A stretch of DNA of 64,000 bases from Flavobacteriales bacterium (GCA_023957375.1 JAMLHB010000002.1:1153127-1217126), one strand, 5' to 3'; shown: positions 8,457-15,650, counted from the stretch's first letter. A program made the numbers and translations. The notes: a model not told the origin generated them from the sequence alone.

Positions 8457-8679
8457 CGTGGCCGCGCAGCGGCCGCAGCGTTGAAGCCACCCCCCCCCAG
8501 GGATGGCGCGCCTCGCGCAATCCCTCCCCCTTCAGGGAAAGCCCGCCTCGGGCAATCCCTCCGAGGATTCGGATGCCGAGCTTGCTCGAAGCATCCGGCC
8601 TTTGGCATTTATCCGTGGCCGCGCAGCGGCCGCAGCGTTGAAGCCACCCCCCTCAGGGATGGTGCGCCTCGCGCAATCC
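8414..8679. repeat. REP-like repeat, two direct copies of about 110 bp
   Basis: Copy 1 (8414-8523) and copy 2 (8571-8679) are nearly identical. Each starts GGATGCCGAGCTTGCTCG, passes through the CCTTTGGCATTTATCCGTGG and GCCGCGCAGCGGC hairpin, and ends in a C-run followed by CAGGGATGG(C/T)GCGCCTCGCG. Between the copies is a degenerate third piece (CAGGGAAAGCCCGCCTCGGG). The main difference is the C-run length. No coding gene fits 8377-8784; short frames here run through the repeats on both strands. Confidence 0.8.
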
Positions 8680-8766
8680 AATTCAAATTCAATGGACTTC
8701 CAATAGACCCCAATGGACGCGAATTCGCGTCCATCAACGTCCATTGAACCCGCCCCTTGCACCCCA

Positions 8767-8774
8767 TACTTTTG
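8767..8774 (+). promoter_or_regulatory. -7 promoter element TACTTTTG for dusB
   Basis: This exact TAnnTTTG match ends 10 bases before the dusB ATG, leaving a leader of only a few bases. Confidence 0.65.
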
Positions 8775-8784
8775 CAATCGCCCC

Positions 8785-9771
8785 ATGCCCCGCATCGGCC
8801 CCATAGAACTCCCGGACTTCCCGCTCCTCCTCGCCCCCATGGAAGACGTGAGCGATCCGCCGTTCCGCGCGCTCTGCAAGAAGCACGGCGCTGACCTGAT
8901 GTACACCGAGTTCATCAGCAGCGAAGGGCTGATCCGCCAGGCCGCCAAGGGCTTGAAGAAGTTGGACATCTTCCCCGAGGAGCGGCCCGTGGGCATCCAG
9001 CTCTTCGGTGGCAGCGAGGATGCGATGGAGGAAGCCGCGCGCATCGCCGAGCAGGCCGGGCCGGAGCTCATCGACATCAACTACGGCTGCCCGGTGAAGA
9101 AAGTGGTGGACAAAGGCGCGGGGGCCTGCCTGCTACAGGACGTGGACAAGATGGTGCGCCTCACCGAAAAGGTGGTCAAAGCCGTGAAGTTGCCCGTGAC
9201 GGTAAAGACACGTTTGGGCTGGAACGATCACACCAAGAACATCATGGAGGTGGCGGAACGCCTGCAGGACATCGGCATACAAGCGCTGAGCATCCACGGC
9301 CGCACACGGGCGCAGTTGTACAAGGGCGAAGCGGATTGGACGCTCATCGGCGAGGTGAAGAACAACCCGCGCATCCACATCCCCATCTTCGGCAACGGCG
9401 ACATCAACAGCCCGGAGAAAGCCTTAGAGTACCGCAACCGCTACGGCGTGGACGGCATCATGATCGGCCGGGCCAGCATCGGTGCGCCGTGGATCTTCAA
9501 CCAGATCAAACACTTCTTCGCCACCGGCGAACACTTGCCGCTGCCCACGATCGATGACCGCGTGGACGCCGCCCGCGAGCACTTGGAACGCAGCCTGCTG
9601 TGGAAAGGCGAGCACGAAGGCATCGTGGAAATGCGCCGCCACTATTCCAACTACTTCAAGGGCTTGCCTAACTTCAAGGAGCACCGCCTGAAGCTGGTGA
9701 CGGAGAACGACCCGCGCGTAGTGCTGGAACTGCTGGAGCAGGTGCGCGGGTGGTTGGCGCTGGCGCCGTGA
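8785..9771 (+). CDS. dusB: tRNA-dihydrouridine synthase
   Basis: The 328-residue FMN-dependent enzyme reduces uridine to dihydrouridine in tRNA D-loops. Motifs in order are LAPMEDVSDPPFR near the N-terminus, INYGCPVKKVVDKGAGACLL with the catalytic Cys-containing loop, VTVKTRLGW, the SIHGRTRAQLYKG loop and FGNGDI with DGIMIGRASIGAPWIF binding FMN phosphate. Length and motifs match the DusB subfamily. ATG 8785 follows the -7 element; in-frame codons upstream of it belong to the repeat-rich region. Confidence 0.95.
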   Translation: MPRIGPIELPDFPLLLAPMEDVSDPPFRALCKKHGADLMYTEFISSEGLIRQAAKGLKKLDIFPEERPVGIQLFGGSEDAMEEAARIAEQAGPELIDINYGCPVKKVVDKGAGACLLQDVDKMVRLTEKVVKAVKLPVTVKTRLGWNDHTKNIMEVAERLQDIGIQALSIHGRTRAQLYKGEADWTLIGEVKNNPRIHIPIFGNGDINSPEKALEYRNRYGVDGIMIGRASIGAPWIFNQIKHFFATGEHLPLPTIDDRVDAAREHLERSLLWKGEHEGIVEMRRHYSNYFKGLPNFKEHRLKLVTENDPRVVLELLEQVRGWLALAP

Positions 9772-9857
9772 GGTTGCTCCATCAGCGGCCTCCCGCAGGG
9801 GACCCTGATGTTTTGGTTGCTCCATCAGCGGTCTCCCGCAGGACCCCCTGATCCTTT
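9772..9857. repeat. tandem repeat, two 43-bp units
   Basis: Starting at the base after the dusB stop, GGTTGCTCCATCAGCGG recurs with period 43 (9772 and 9815). Each unit contains ATCAG...CTGAT arms that can fold as a hairpin around a GCAGGGG/GCAGGAC core, possibly a terminator-like or REP element. Confidence 0.65.
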
Positions 9858-9876
9858 GGGTCAATAAACACGGAAC

Positions 9877-9910
9877 GTATTCCGGGAAAAACATGTTTTT
9901 TACGGAATAC
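9877..9910. promoter_or_regulatory. inverted repeat upstream of the TfoX-like gene
   Basis: GTATTCCG (9877-9884) and CGGAATAC (9903-9910) are perfect inverted arms around an A/T-rich centre (AAAAACATGTTTTTT). It lies 35 bases before the ATG at 9946 and could be an operator or form part of the promoter. Confidence 0.4.
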
Positions 9911-9945
9911 AATCCCGGAAAATCAGCGTCTGAAGCCAACCTCCC

Positions 9946-10317
9946 ATGGCCCACGACCCCCTCTTCGAAAACCGCATCGCCGATGTGCTGACGGCACAAG
10001 GTGTGCAGGCCGATCCCGTGAAAATGTTCGGCGGCATGGCCTTCATGGTGCGCGGCAACATGTGCGAGGGCATCACCAACAAGGGCGACTTCATGGTACG
10101 CTTCAACGCCGAAAGGCATGCGGAAGTGAACGAATGGCCGGGGGCGAAGCCGATCACCATGGGCAAGGGCGATACCAAGGGTTTCCTCTTTCTGGACGCG
10201 GAAGCCGTTGGAAACAAAAAGTCCTTGGAGAAGTGGGTGAAGCTTTCGCTGGAGCATGTGCTTACGCCCAAGGTGAAGAAGGCGAAAGCAAAGAAGAGCG
10301 GCAGTAAGGGGAAGTAG
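9946..10317 (+). CDS. TfoX N-terminal domain protein
   Basis: The 123-residue protein matches the TfoX/Sxy N-terminal domain: an N-terminal helix, then VKMFGGMAFMVRGNMCEGI, the MVRFNAE strand and KGDTKGFLFLD. In gammaproteobacteria Sxy/TfoX promotes competence, but single-domain homologues in Bacteroidota have no established role. The C-terminus is a Lys-rich tail (KVKKAKAKKSGSKGK) that may bind nucleic acid. No HTH is visible. The gene is alone between dusB and a convergent lipoprotein gene. Confidence 0.8.
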   Translation: MAHDPLFENRIADVLTAQGVQADPVKMFGGMAFMVRGNMCEGITNKGDFMVRFNAERHAEVNEWPGAKPITMGKGDTKGFLFLDAEAVGNKKSLEKWVKLSLEHVLTPKVKKAKAKKSGSKGK

Positions 10318-10361
10318 CCGATCACGCTACCAACGATCGGGCCGATCGGGGGTCAGGGGAC

Positions 10362-10877
10362 CTACTGCACGCAGACCGCATCGTTCGTGGGGTACACCGG
10401 ACCGCAAATGCGCGGATCGAACTGGTCACCGAATACGGGTGGTACCAGCGAACTGAAGCACGGCGTGTTCAGTTCCAAAACGACATACACGGTGGAACTT
10501 CCTGAAAGCTGCGCACCGGAAGTACCCGTGGCCTCCACGGAAACATGGTAAGCCCCGGCGCTGGGCAGGGAGTCATTCACTGTATGGTCGATGCCTTCCC
10601 AATGCTGATCTTGATCGGTGGAATGGAAGACCACGCTGTCCGAGGAATTTCGGATGGTCATATCGAAGGCCACCGCATTGCGGCACTGCACCCAGTACTT
10701 CTCATCAATGCCATCCCCGTTCGGGGTGAACACGTTCGGCGCCTGCACGCAAAGGCTGTCCACCGAAAGTTGAAGCGGTGTTCCCAACAGGATGCCGCCG
10801 CCACCGATGTGTTCATCTTTCCGGCAGGAGGAAATGACCATGGCAATGATGCAGGCCAGCGAGATGAAGCGGTACAT
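10362..10877 (-). CDS. small lipoprotein with gliding-type PNVFTPNGDG module
   Basis: The 171-residue product has a lipoprotein signal peptide with lipobox ISSC (Cys at residue 18). It also has the motif PNVFTPNGDGIDEKYW, the hallmark start of the CHU_C/gliding-motility-associated Ig-like domain of Bacteroidota. Unlike classical type B sorting proteins, the domain here makes up most of the protein and ends without the usual final basic residue pattern. It is probably an outer-membrane lipoprotein of unknown role. ATG at 10877 starts the signal peptide. A weak TATTTTTA element lies at 10896-10903 on the minus strand. Confidence 0.75.
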   Translation of the reverse strand: MYRFISLACIIAMVISSCRKDEHIGGGGILLGTPLQLSVDSLCVQAPNVFTPNGDGIDEKYWVQCRNAVAFDMTIRNSSDSVVFHSTDQDQHWEGIDHTVNDSLPSAGAYHVSVEATGTSGAQLSGSSTVYVVLELNTPCFSSLVPPVFGDQFDPRICGPVYPTNDAVCVQ

Positions 10878-11120
10878 GGTGGTTGGCTGATGATGTAAAA
10901 ATAGGGAAATCGGGATCAGCCCGTTGAGTTCCATCGGGGTTTCACACGGTTACCGCCGACTGCGCCGTCGCGAAGCGCTTTGGTCGCTTGCGCCATAGCT
11001 TCAGCGATGGAGCACGAAGCTTCCTCAAGTTCTCGCAAAGCGGACCTTGAGGATATGATCGGCGCACCTTGATGCACTTAGTACTTTGCACCCCTTCCCA
11101 TTCCAGCCCCCGCCAAGACC
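10878..11120. other. divergent intergenic region with inverted repeat
   Basis: The region holds the S9 gene promoter element and an inverted repeat TCCTCAAG (11022-11029) / CTTGAGGA (11046-11053). It also has alternating CGAAGC words. No gene is seen. Confidence 0.4.
11082..11089 (+). promoter_or_regulatory. -7-like element TACTTTGC for the S9 peptidase gene
   Basis: The same shortened box as before tatD is found 31 bases before the ATG at 11121. Confidence 0.45.
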
Positions 11121-13199
11121 ATGAAGCACCTTGCGTTTCCATCCACCATCGGCCTTACCCTGTTGCTTTCCAGCGCAACCGCCACCGCCCAACCCATGAA
11201 GCCCTTCACCTACCAGGACATGCTGCTGCTGGACCGCATCAGCGGCCTCGATGTCAATGCCGGCGGCCAGTACGCCACCTTCAACGTGCGCGCCACCGAC
11301 ATGGCCGCCAACAAAGGCGTAAGCACCTTGTGGCTGAAAGACCTTACCAAACCGGCTACGCCCGAAGTGAAGTTCGCCATCAGTGAAGGCGGCGCCAGCG
11401 ATGCGCAGTGGAGCCCCGACGGCAAGACGCTCTACTTCCTTTCGTCACGCGGAAGCGATGGCATCAACCAACTGTGGAAGACCGATGCCAAGGGCGAACT
11501 CGCCGCGCAGGTCACCACATTGCCGCTGGACATCCAAGCCTACCGCATCACGCCGGACGGCAAGGGCGTGGTGTTCGCCCTCGCAGTTTTTCCCGAGTGC
11601 AAAGGCGATGAGATCGCCTGCACCGTGGAGAAATTCGACGAGCGCAAAGCGAGCAAGGCCACCGGCATGGTGTACGACAAGCTCTTCATCCGCCACTGGG
11701 ACACCTGGGCCGATGGCACGCGCAACCACCTGTTCTACTTGCCGCTTGAGGGCAGCGCAATTCCTGTGGCGCTCATGGACGGCTTCGATGGCGACGTGCC
11801 CTCGAAGCCTTGGGGTGGCGCGGAGGACTTCAACATCAGCCCGGATTCCAAGACGGTGTACTTCAGCGTGCGCGTGGCCGGGACCACCGAACCGTGGAGC
11901 ACCAACTTCGATATCTACCGTGTGCCTGTGAACGGTGGATCGCCCACCAACCTTACGGCGGACAACCCGGCGTGGGATGCCACTCCGCTGCCTTCGCCCG
12001 ATGGAAGGACGCTTGCTTACAAGGCCATGAAGCGCCCTGGCTTCGAGGCCGACCGTTTCTGGATCAAGTTGCGCGATGTGGCCACCGGGAAGGTCGCCAC
12101 GCTCGCCGCCGACTGGGACCGCAGCGCGGATGCCATGAAGTGGAGTGCGGATGGCAAGAGCCTGTACGTGGTGGCCGGCGATGTGGGCCGCACCAGGCTT
12201 TTCCAAGTGGAGGTGAAGACCGGCAAGGTGACACCCCTCAGCAAGGACGGCCACATCGATGCCTTCTTCCAAACACCCAAGGGCTTCGTGTTCCTGAAGA
12301 GCGGCCTGAACAGCCCTTCGCAGCTTTTCGCCGCCAAGCCCAAGGCCAAGCTGATCGACGACGGCGCCACCACCCTCACCGCCATCAACAAGAACCTCGA
12401 AGCGATGGCCTTCGGGCAGTATGAGCAGTTCAGTTTCCCCGGCTGGAACAACGAGACCGTGCATGGCTACGTGATCAAGCCGGCCAATTACGTGGAAGGG
12501 AAGAAGTACCCGGTGGCCTTCCTGATCCATGGCGGGCCGCAGGGTAGCTTCGGCGAATCGTGGAGCTTCCGCTGGAACCCGCAGACCTACGCCGGCACGG
12601 GCTACGCCGTGGTGATGATCGACTTCCACGGCAGCACGGGCTACGGCCAGGCCTTCACCGATGCCATCAGCCAGCACTGGGGCGACCGTCCGCTGGAGGA
12701 CCTGCAAAAAGGCTGGGCGTATGCGCAAAAGACCTATCCGTTCCTGGACGGCAGCCGCGCCGCAGCCTTGGGCGCCAGCTATGGCGGCTACATGGTGAAC
12801 TGGATCGCGGGCAACTGGCAAAGCGCCTTCAAATGCCTAGTCTCGCACAACGGTGTGTTCGACAACCGCGCCATGGGCTACAGCACCGAGGAACTCTGGT
12901 TCGACAACTGGGAGATTGGCAGCGATGTGTTCAAGGATCCCGCCGTGTATGACAAGTTCAACCCCATGATGCACGCCAAGGATTGGAGCGTGCCCATGCT
13001 GGTGATCCACTCCGACAAGGACTACCGCATCCCGCTCTCGCAGGGCATCGGCGTGTTCACCGCCTGCCAGGCCAAAGGCATCCCTTCGGAATTCCTGCGC
13101 TTCCCCGATGAGAACCACTGGGTGTTGAAGCCGCAGAACTCACTGCTCTGGCACGATACCGTGTTCGGGTGGTTGGGGAAGTACATCGGGGGGAGGTAG
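11121..13199 (+). CDS. secreted S9 family prolyl oligopeptidase / acylaminoacyl peptidase
   Basis: The 692-residue enzyme has a signal peptide (residues 1 to about 23), an N-terminal beta-propeller with TolB-like blades (SDAQWSPDGKTLYFLSSRGS, FNISPDSKTVYF, ATPLPSPDGRTLAYKAM) and a C-terminal alpha/beta hydrolase domain. The catalytic triad can be placed at Ser553 in GASYGG, Asp634 in HSDKDYRIP and His666 in ENHWV. The oxyanion region is HGGPQG. It should cleave short peptides in the periplasm or outside the cell. Length fits the DPP-type S9C group. It is a single-gene unit followed by repeats. Confidence 0.94.
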   Translation: MKHLAFPSTIGLTLLLSSATATAQPMKPFTYQDMLLLDRISGLDVNAGGQYATFNVRATDMAANKGVSTLWLKDLTKPATPEVKFAISEGGASDAQWSPDGKTLYFLSSRGSDGINQLWKTDAKGELAAQVTTLPLDIQAYRITPDGKGVVFALAVFPECKGDEIACTVEKFDERKASKATGMVYDKLFIRHWDTWADGTRNHLFYLPLEGSAIPVALMDGFDGDVPSKPWGGAEDFNISPDSKTVYFSVRVAGTTEPWSTNFDIYRVPVNGGSPTNLTADNPAWDATPLPSPDGRTLAYKAMKRPGFEADRFWIKLRDVATGKVATLAADWDRSADAMKWSADGKSLYVVAGDVGRTRLFQVEVKTGKVTPLSKDGHIDAFFQTPKGFVFLKSGLNSPSQLFAAKPKAKLIDDGATTLTAINKNLEAMAFGQYEQFSFPGWNNETVHGYVIKPANYVEGKKYPVAFLIHGGPQGSFGESWSFRWNPQTYAGTGYAVVMIDFHGSTGYGQAFTDAISQHWGDRPLEDLQKGWAYAQKTYPFLDGSRAAALGASYGGYMVNWIAGNWQSAFKCLVSHNGVFDNRAMGYSTEELWFDNWEIGSDVFKDPAVYDKFNPMMHAKDWSVPMLVIHSDKDYRIPLSQGIGVFTACQAKGIPSEFLRFPDENHWVLKPQNSLLWHDTVFGWLGKYIGGR

Positions 13200-13210
13200 T
13201 CACTGATATC

Positions 13211-13336
13211 TCACGCGAAGCCGCGAAGGGGGGCACGCGAAGCCGCGAAGTCGCGAAGAAGGAGGCTCACGCGAAGCCGCGAAGGCGCGAAAAAAGAGTC
13301 TCATGCGAAGCCGCGAAGAGGGATGCTCACGTGAAG
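13211..13336. repeat. left GCGAAG repeat array beside the GxxExxY gene
   Basis: Five imperfect copies of CACGCGAAGCCGCGAAG(G) occur in direct orientation, starting near 13212, 13234, 13267, 13302 and 13327. The later copies carry single changes (TCATGCGAAG, TCACGTGAAGG). The spacing is irregular (about 22-35 bases), so this is neither a CRISPR nor a simple microsatellite. The array is inverted relative to the one at 13861-13941. Confidence 0.85.
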
Positions 13337-13353
13337 GAATAGGGGGATGGCAA

Positions 13354-13788
13354 TCAAGCTGTTCCTTTATTGATGCGCAATCGGGAATTCCCGGAGGGAT
13401 GGTGATTGTTCACCACGCGTCGGCATCCTTCCTTAAATGTTGCGGCGCCGAAGTTGATCAACAGGCCCAAGGGCAGATGCATCAACCGGAGATAGGTGAG
13501 CAGCTGCTTGAAGTGTACGGCCGCCAGTTGCTCAACGGATTTTAGTTCCACCACCAGCACATCGTTCACCAATAGGTCAATTCGAAGGCCGTCATTGAAT
13601 TGCACCCCATCGAACTCGAAAACCACGGTCTTTTCCCGCTCCACCTTTAATCCTTGTCGTTGCAAGGCACGTGCCAGCACCGAGGCGTATACGGATTCCA
13701 GCAATCCGGGCCCGAGTTCATCGTGGATGTGGAACGCGGTGTCCACCACCATGGCCGAGAGCCTGTCCGGGTCTTTTTCCATGGTCAT
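13354..13788 (-). CDS. GxxExxY family protein (PD-(D/E)XK nuclease fold)
   Basis: The 144-residue protein carries the family-naming motif GLLESVY (GxxExxY) after FHIHDELGPG. It also has a PD-(D/E)XK-like core: Asp in GLRIDLLVND, then VVELKS with the E-x-K pair. These are the expected metal-binding and catalytic residues of a nuclease fold. The biochemical role of the family is not established. ATG 13788 is chosen because a TATTTTCG element ends 5 bases upstream; a second ATG 6 bases inside is possible. The gene is bracketed on both sides by arrays of the same short repeat in opposite orientation, which suggests a link between the protein and the repeats. Confidence 0.88.
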   Translation of the reverse strand: MTMEKDPDRLSAMVVDTAFHIHDELGPGLLESVYASVLARALQRQGLKVEREKTVVFEFDGVQFNDGLRIDLLVNDVLVVELKSVEQLAAVHFKQLLTYLRLMHLPLGLLINFGAATFKEGCRRVVNNHHPSGNSRLRINKGTA

Positions 13789-13793
13789 GAAAG

Positions 13794-13801
13794 CGAAAAT
13801 A
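13794..13801 (-). promoter_or_regulatory. -7 promoter element TATTTTCG for the GxxExxY gene
   Basis: The match to TAnnTTTG is 7 of 8 on the minus strand, and it lies 5 bases before the ATG at 13788. Confidence 0.5.
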
Positions 13802-13860
13802 GGCCAGCGCGTCAAAGCATGATCATTGTGTCTAAACTCCGGCATCCAAAGTCATGGGCA

Positions 13861-13941
13861 TTCTTCGCGTCTTCGCGCCTTCGCGTGAGCCGCCGCCCAG
13901 TTAGTGTTTCGCGTCTTCACGCCTTCGCGTCTTCGCGTGAG
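13861..13941. repeat. right GCGAAG repeat array, inverted relative to the left array
   Basis: Read on the minus strand it gives two blocks, CTCACGCGAAGACGCGAAGG followed by CGTGAAGACGCGAAAC, and CTCACGCGAAGGCGCGAAGA followed by CGCGAAGAA. The word is the same as in the left array but in opposite orientation, so the GxxExxY gene lies inside a long imperfect inverted repeat. Confidence 0.85.
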
Positions 13942-13959
13942 TTCCCCTCGGTGGAACCC

Positions 13960-13967
13960 TATCTTTG
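13960..13967 (+). promoter_or_regulatory. -7 promoter element TATCTTTG for the small antitoxin-like gene
   Basis: This exact TAnnTTTG match ends 4 bases before the ATG at 13972, so transcription would start at or beside the start codon. Confidence 0.65.
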
Positions 13968-13971
13968 GACA

Positions 13972-14142
13972 ATGGTCGTCGTCATCAAACGGGGCATGTC
14001 CCGGCAACGGATCAAAGCGCTGTTGGATAATCTTCACGCATCCAAACCGAAGCGACGGAAGGAAGTGGATGTGTACAAGTATGTGGGCGTGCTGAAGCTG
14101 AAGGAAGATCCCGTGGAACTGCAGCGGAAGTGGCGCGGTTGA
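13972..14142 (+). CDS. small protein resembling single-domain antitoxins
   Basis: The 56-residue protein (starting MVVVIKRGMSRQRIKALLDNL, with YVGVLKLKEDP near the end) resembles a family of small Bacteroidota proteins whose members often sit beside toxin genes. I recognise the pattern basic start, helix, K(Y)xGVxKLKEDP, but no name is certain. Relatives usually end in a short helix like LRDEW. Here that stretch (ARLKDELALLIYET) is found in another frame just past the stop, up to about 14177, so a recent frameshift near 14125-14140 is possible. No toxin gene follows; the next gene is the one broken by the IS element. Confidence 0.55.
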   Translation: MVVVIKRGMSRQRIKALLDNLHASKPKRRKEVDVYKYVGVLKLKEDPVELQRKWRG

Positions 14143-14188
14143 AGGATGAGCTGGCCCTGTTGATCTACGAAACTTGACCGGGCACGTC

Positions 14189-14416
14189 ATGAACACCTTC
14201 CCACGCCTCTACGAACCATCCGTCCGGAGGATCGCATGGTCGGTGGCGATGCTGATGCTGTTAGGCTGGATCGGCTTGTTGGCTACAAGGCAAGTGGTTC
14301 CCGTATGGCTGGAAGGACTCGCTGCGGCGGACCTCTTCATCGTGGTGAATTGCCGGGCCTCAACGGATCCCACTGGTGCGGTGCTCCTTCGTGCCATGGC
14401 CTTTTCCGCACAATGG
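14189..14416 (+). pseudogene. membrane protein gene, 5' fragment, interrupted by the IS element
   Basis: The ATG at 14189 opens 76 codons (MNTFPRLYEPSVRRIAWSVA onward, ending AFSAQW) with hydrophobic segments at about residues 18-34 and 41-52. The reading frame then runs into the left end of the insertion sequence. Joining base 14416 to 15651 restores one continuous frame of 148 residues, so this was an intact gene before the insertion. The function is unknown. Confidence 0.85.
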
Positions 14417-14441
14417 GGGTTAATGGACAAAACGAATGGTC
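14417..14441 (+). repeat. IS left terminal inverted repeat
   Basis: The repeat begins GGGTTAATGGACAAAACG; the outer four bases differ from the right end only at positions 3 and 4. Confidence 0.9.
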
Positions 14442-14491
14442 CATCCTTCGGAAAGCTTAGCCTAGCATAGGTTAGGGGCGATTCAAAGGTC

Positions 14492-15438
14492 ATGAACAAA
14501 AAAACTGCCCCCACTGCGGTTCGCGCCACACCCAGAAATACGGGGTTGTAAGGAAGGTTCAGCGCTTTAGATGCCATAGCTGCGGCAAGCAGTTCAGGGG
14601 TGGATACCGGGTAAGCGCGAAGGAGTTGTGGTGGGAGTATCAGTCAGGGAAGCAGACCTACGAACAGCTCGCGGCCAAGCATGGCTGTTCGGTCCGGACC
14701 ATTCAGCGCAAGCTTGACCGGTACGAGGGTGCCGAGCAGGAGCTGCCGCAGCCCAGTGATGCAGTGATCCTCATGGACACGACCTACTTCGGCCGGAGCT
14801 TTGGGGTAATGGTGTTCCGTGATGCCCTCAGCAGCCAGGTGCTCCATTGGCGCTACGTGAAGTACGAGACCAATCAGCTGTACGCTGAGGGCTTGGCTCA
14901 CTTGCGCGACTTGGGCATCGCTATAAAGGCAGTCGTCTGCGATGGTCGAAGAGGACTGCTGCAGTTGTGCTCCGGAATGCCCGCTCAGATGTGCCAGTTC
15001 CATCAGGTGGCGATCATCACCCGCTACTTGACCAGGAAGCCCAAGCTACTGGCCGCCCAGGAGTTGAGGACCCTGGTCCAACTCCTCACCAAGACCGACA
15101 AGGAGAGCTTCGTAGGCGGGCTTGAACAATGGCACGAACGCTGGGCAACGTTCCTCGCTGAACGCAGCGTGGAGGCCGCCACCGGGCGGTCACGCTACAC
15201 CCACCGCAGGCTGCGCAGCGCGTACCTGAGCCTACGACGGAACCTGCCATGGCTATTCACTTGGTACGACCACCCTGGGTCGGGCATCCCGAACACCACC
15301 AACGCTATCGATGGCATGTTCGCCGGCCTGAAGAACAAACTGCGCAACCACAATGGCCTGTCTGCGACCCGGAAACGCAAGTTCATCGATGAGTTTTTTA
15401 AGGCATGCGGACCTCGAAATGGGAACGGGCAACCATAA
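14492..15438 (+). CDS. transposase, zinc-ribbon variant of the IS256/MULE type, probably made by frameshifting at an A7 run
   Basis: The main frame encodes an N-terminal zinc ribbon (CPHC ... CHSC), an HTH-like region (YEQLAAKHGCSVRTIQRKLD) and a DDE nuclease core. The core has Asp in VILMDTTYFG, Asp in AVVCDGRRGL, the CQFHQ insertion motif and NTTNAIDGMFAGLKNKLRNH near the C-terminus, where relatives usually have Glu and this copy has Asp. The zinc-ribbon frame has no start codon before TTG 14626, which would remove the ribbon. The only well-placed ATG (14492, with AAAGGT just upstream) is in another frame that enters the run of seven A at 14498-14504. A -1 shift or one extra A there joins it to the ribbon, giving about 315 residues. 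A plain frameshift mutation is the alternative. Confidence 0.8.
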
Positions 15439-15577
15439 GGTTCCCGCTCCCTTCCGATCATTTCTCGGTCATCGGGCTATCCCTGGCAGGTTGCTCTCCA
15501 GCAGAGCCTGCTTCCGTTTGGCCCGACATGCGAAGTTGGGGAATGCCTCACAACCCTGTCACAGCTGTTGAAAAACC

Positions 15578-15642
15578 GACCATTCGTTTTGTCCACTTGG
15601 ACTCAACGTCTCAAAAAGACCATTCGTTTTGTCCATTACTCC
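15578..15642 (-). repeat. IS right end: two copies of the terminal repeat 40 bp apart
   Basis: GACCATTCGTTTTGTCCA occurs at 15578-15595 and again at 15618-15635, and the outer copy continues to the IS boundary at 15642. The inner copy may be a second transposase site or a remnant of an earlier end. Confidence 0.85.
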
Positions 15643-15650
15643 CACAATGG

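Larger units (their letters stand above)
14417..15642. mobile_element. IS256-like insertion sequence, 1226 bp, complete with terminal repeats and 8-bp target duplication
   Basis: Both ends carry TAATGGACAAAACGAATGGT-type inverted repeats: 14417-14441, and 15618-15642 in reverse orientation, matching at 23 of 25 positions. The element is flanked by the direct repeat CACAATGG (14409-14416 and 15643-15650). The 8-bp duplication fits the IS256 group. The right end holds a second copy of the terminal sequence (15578-15595) exactly 40 bases inside the outer one. The insertion is recent enough that the interrupted gene is otherwise undamaged. Confidence 0.93.

Noticed and set aside
8306..8747. Several overlapping frames with repeated MPKAGC or RPLAFIRGRAAAAALK peptides
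   Set aside because: They are products of the 110-bp repeat pair, not genes.
13303..13545. 80-codon plus-strand frame
   Set aside because: It runs antisense to the GxxExxY gene and through the repeat array.
13211..13941. CRISPR array
   Set aside because: Spacing is irregular, units are quasi-tandem and inverted across the gene, and there are no cas genes.
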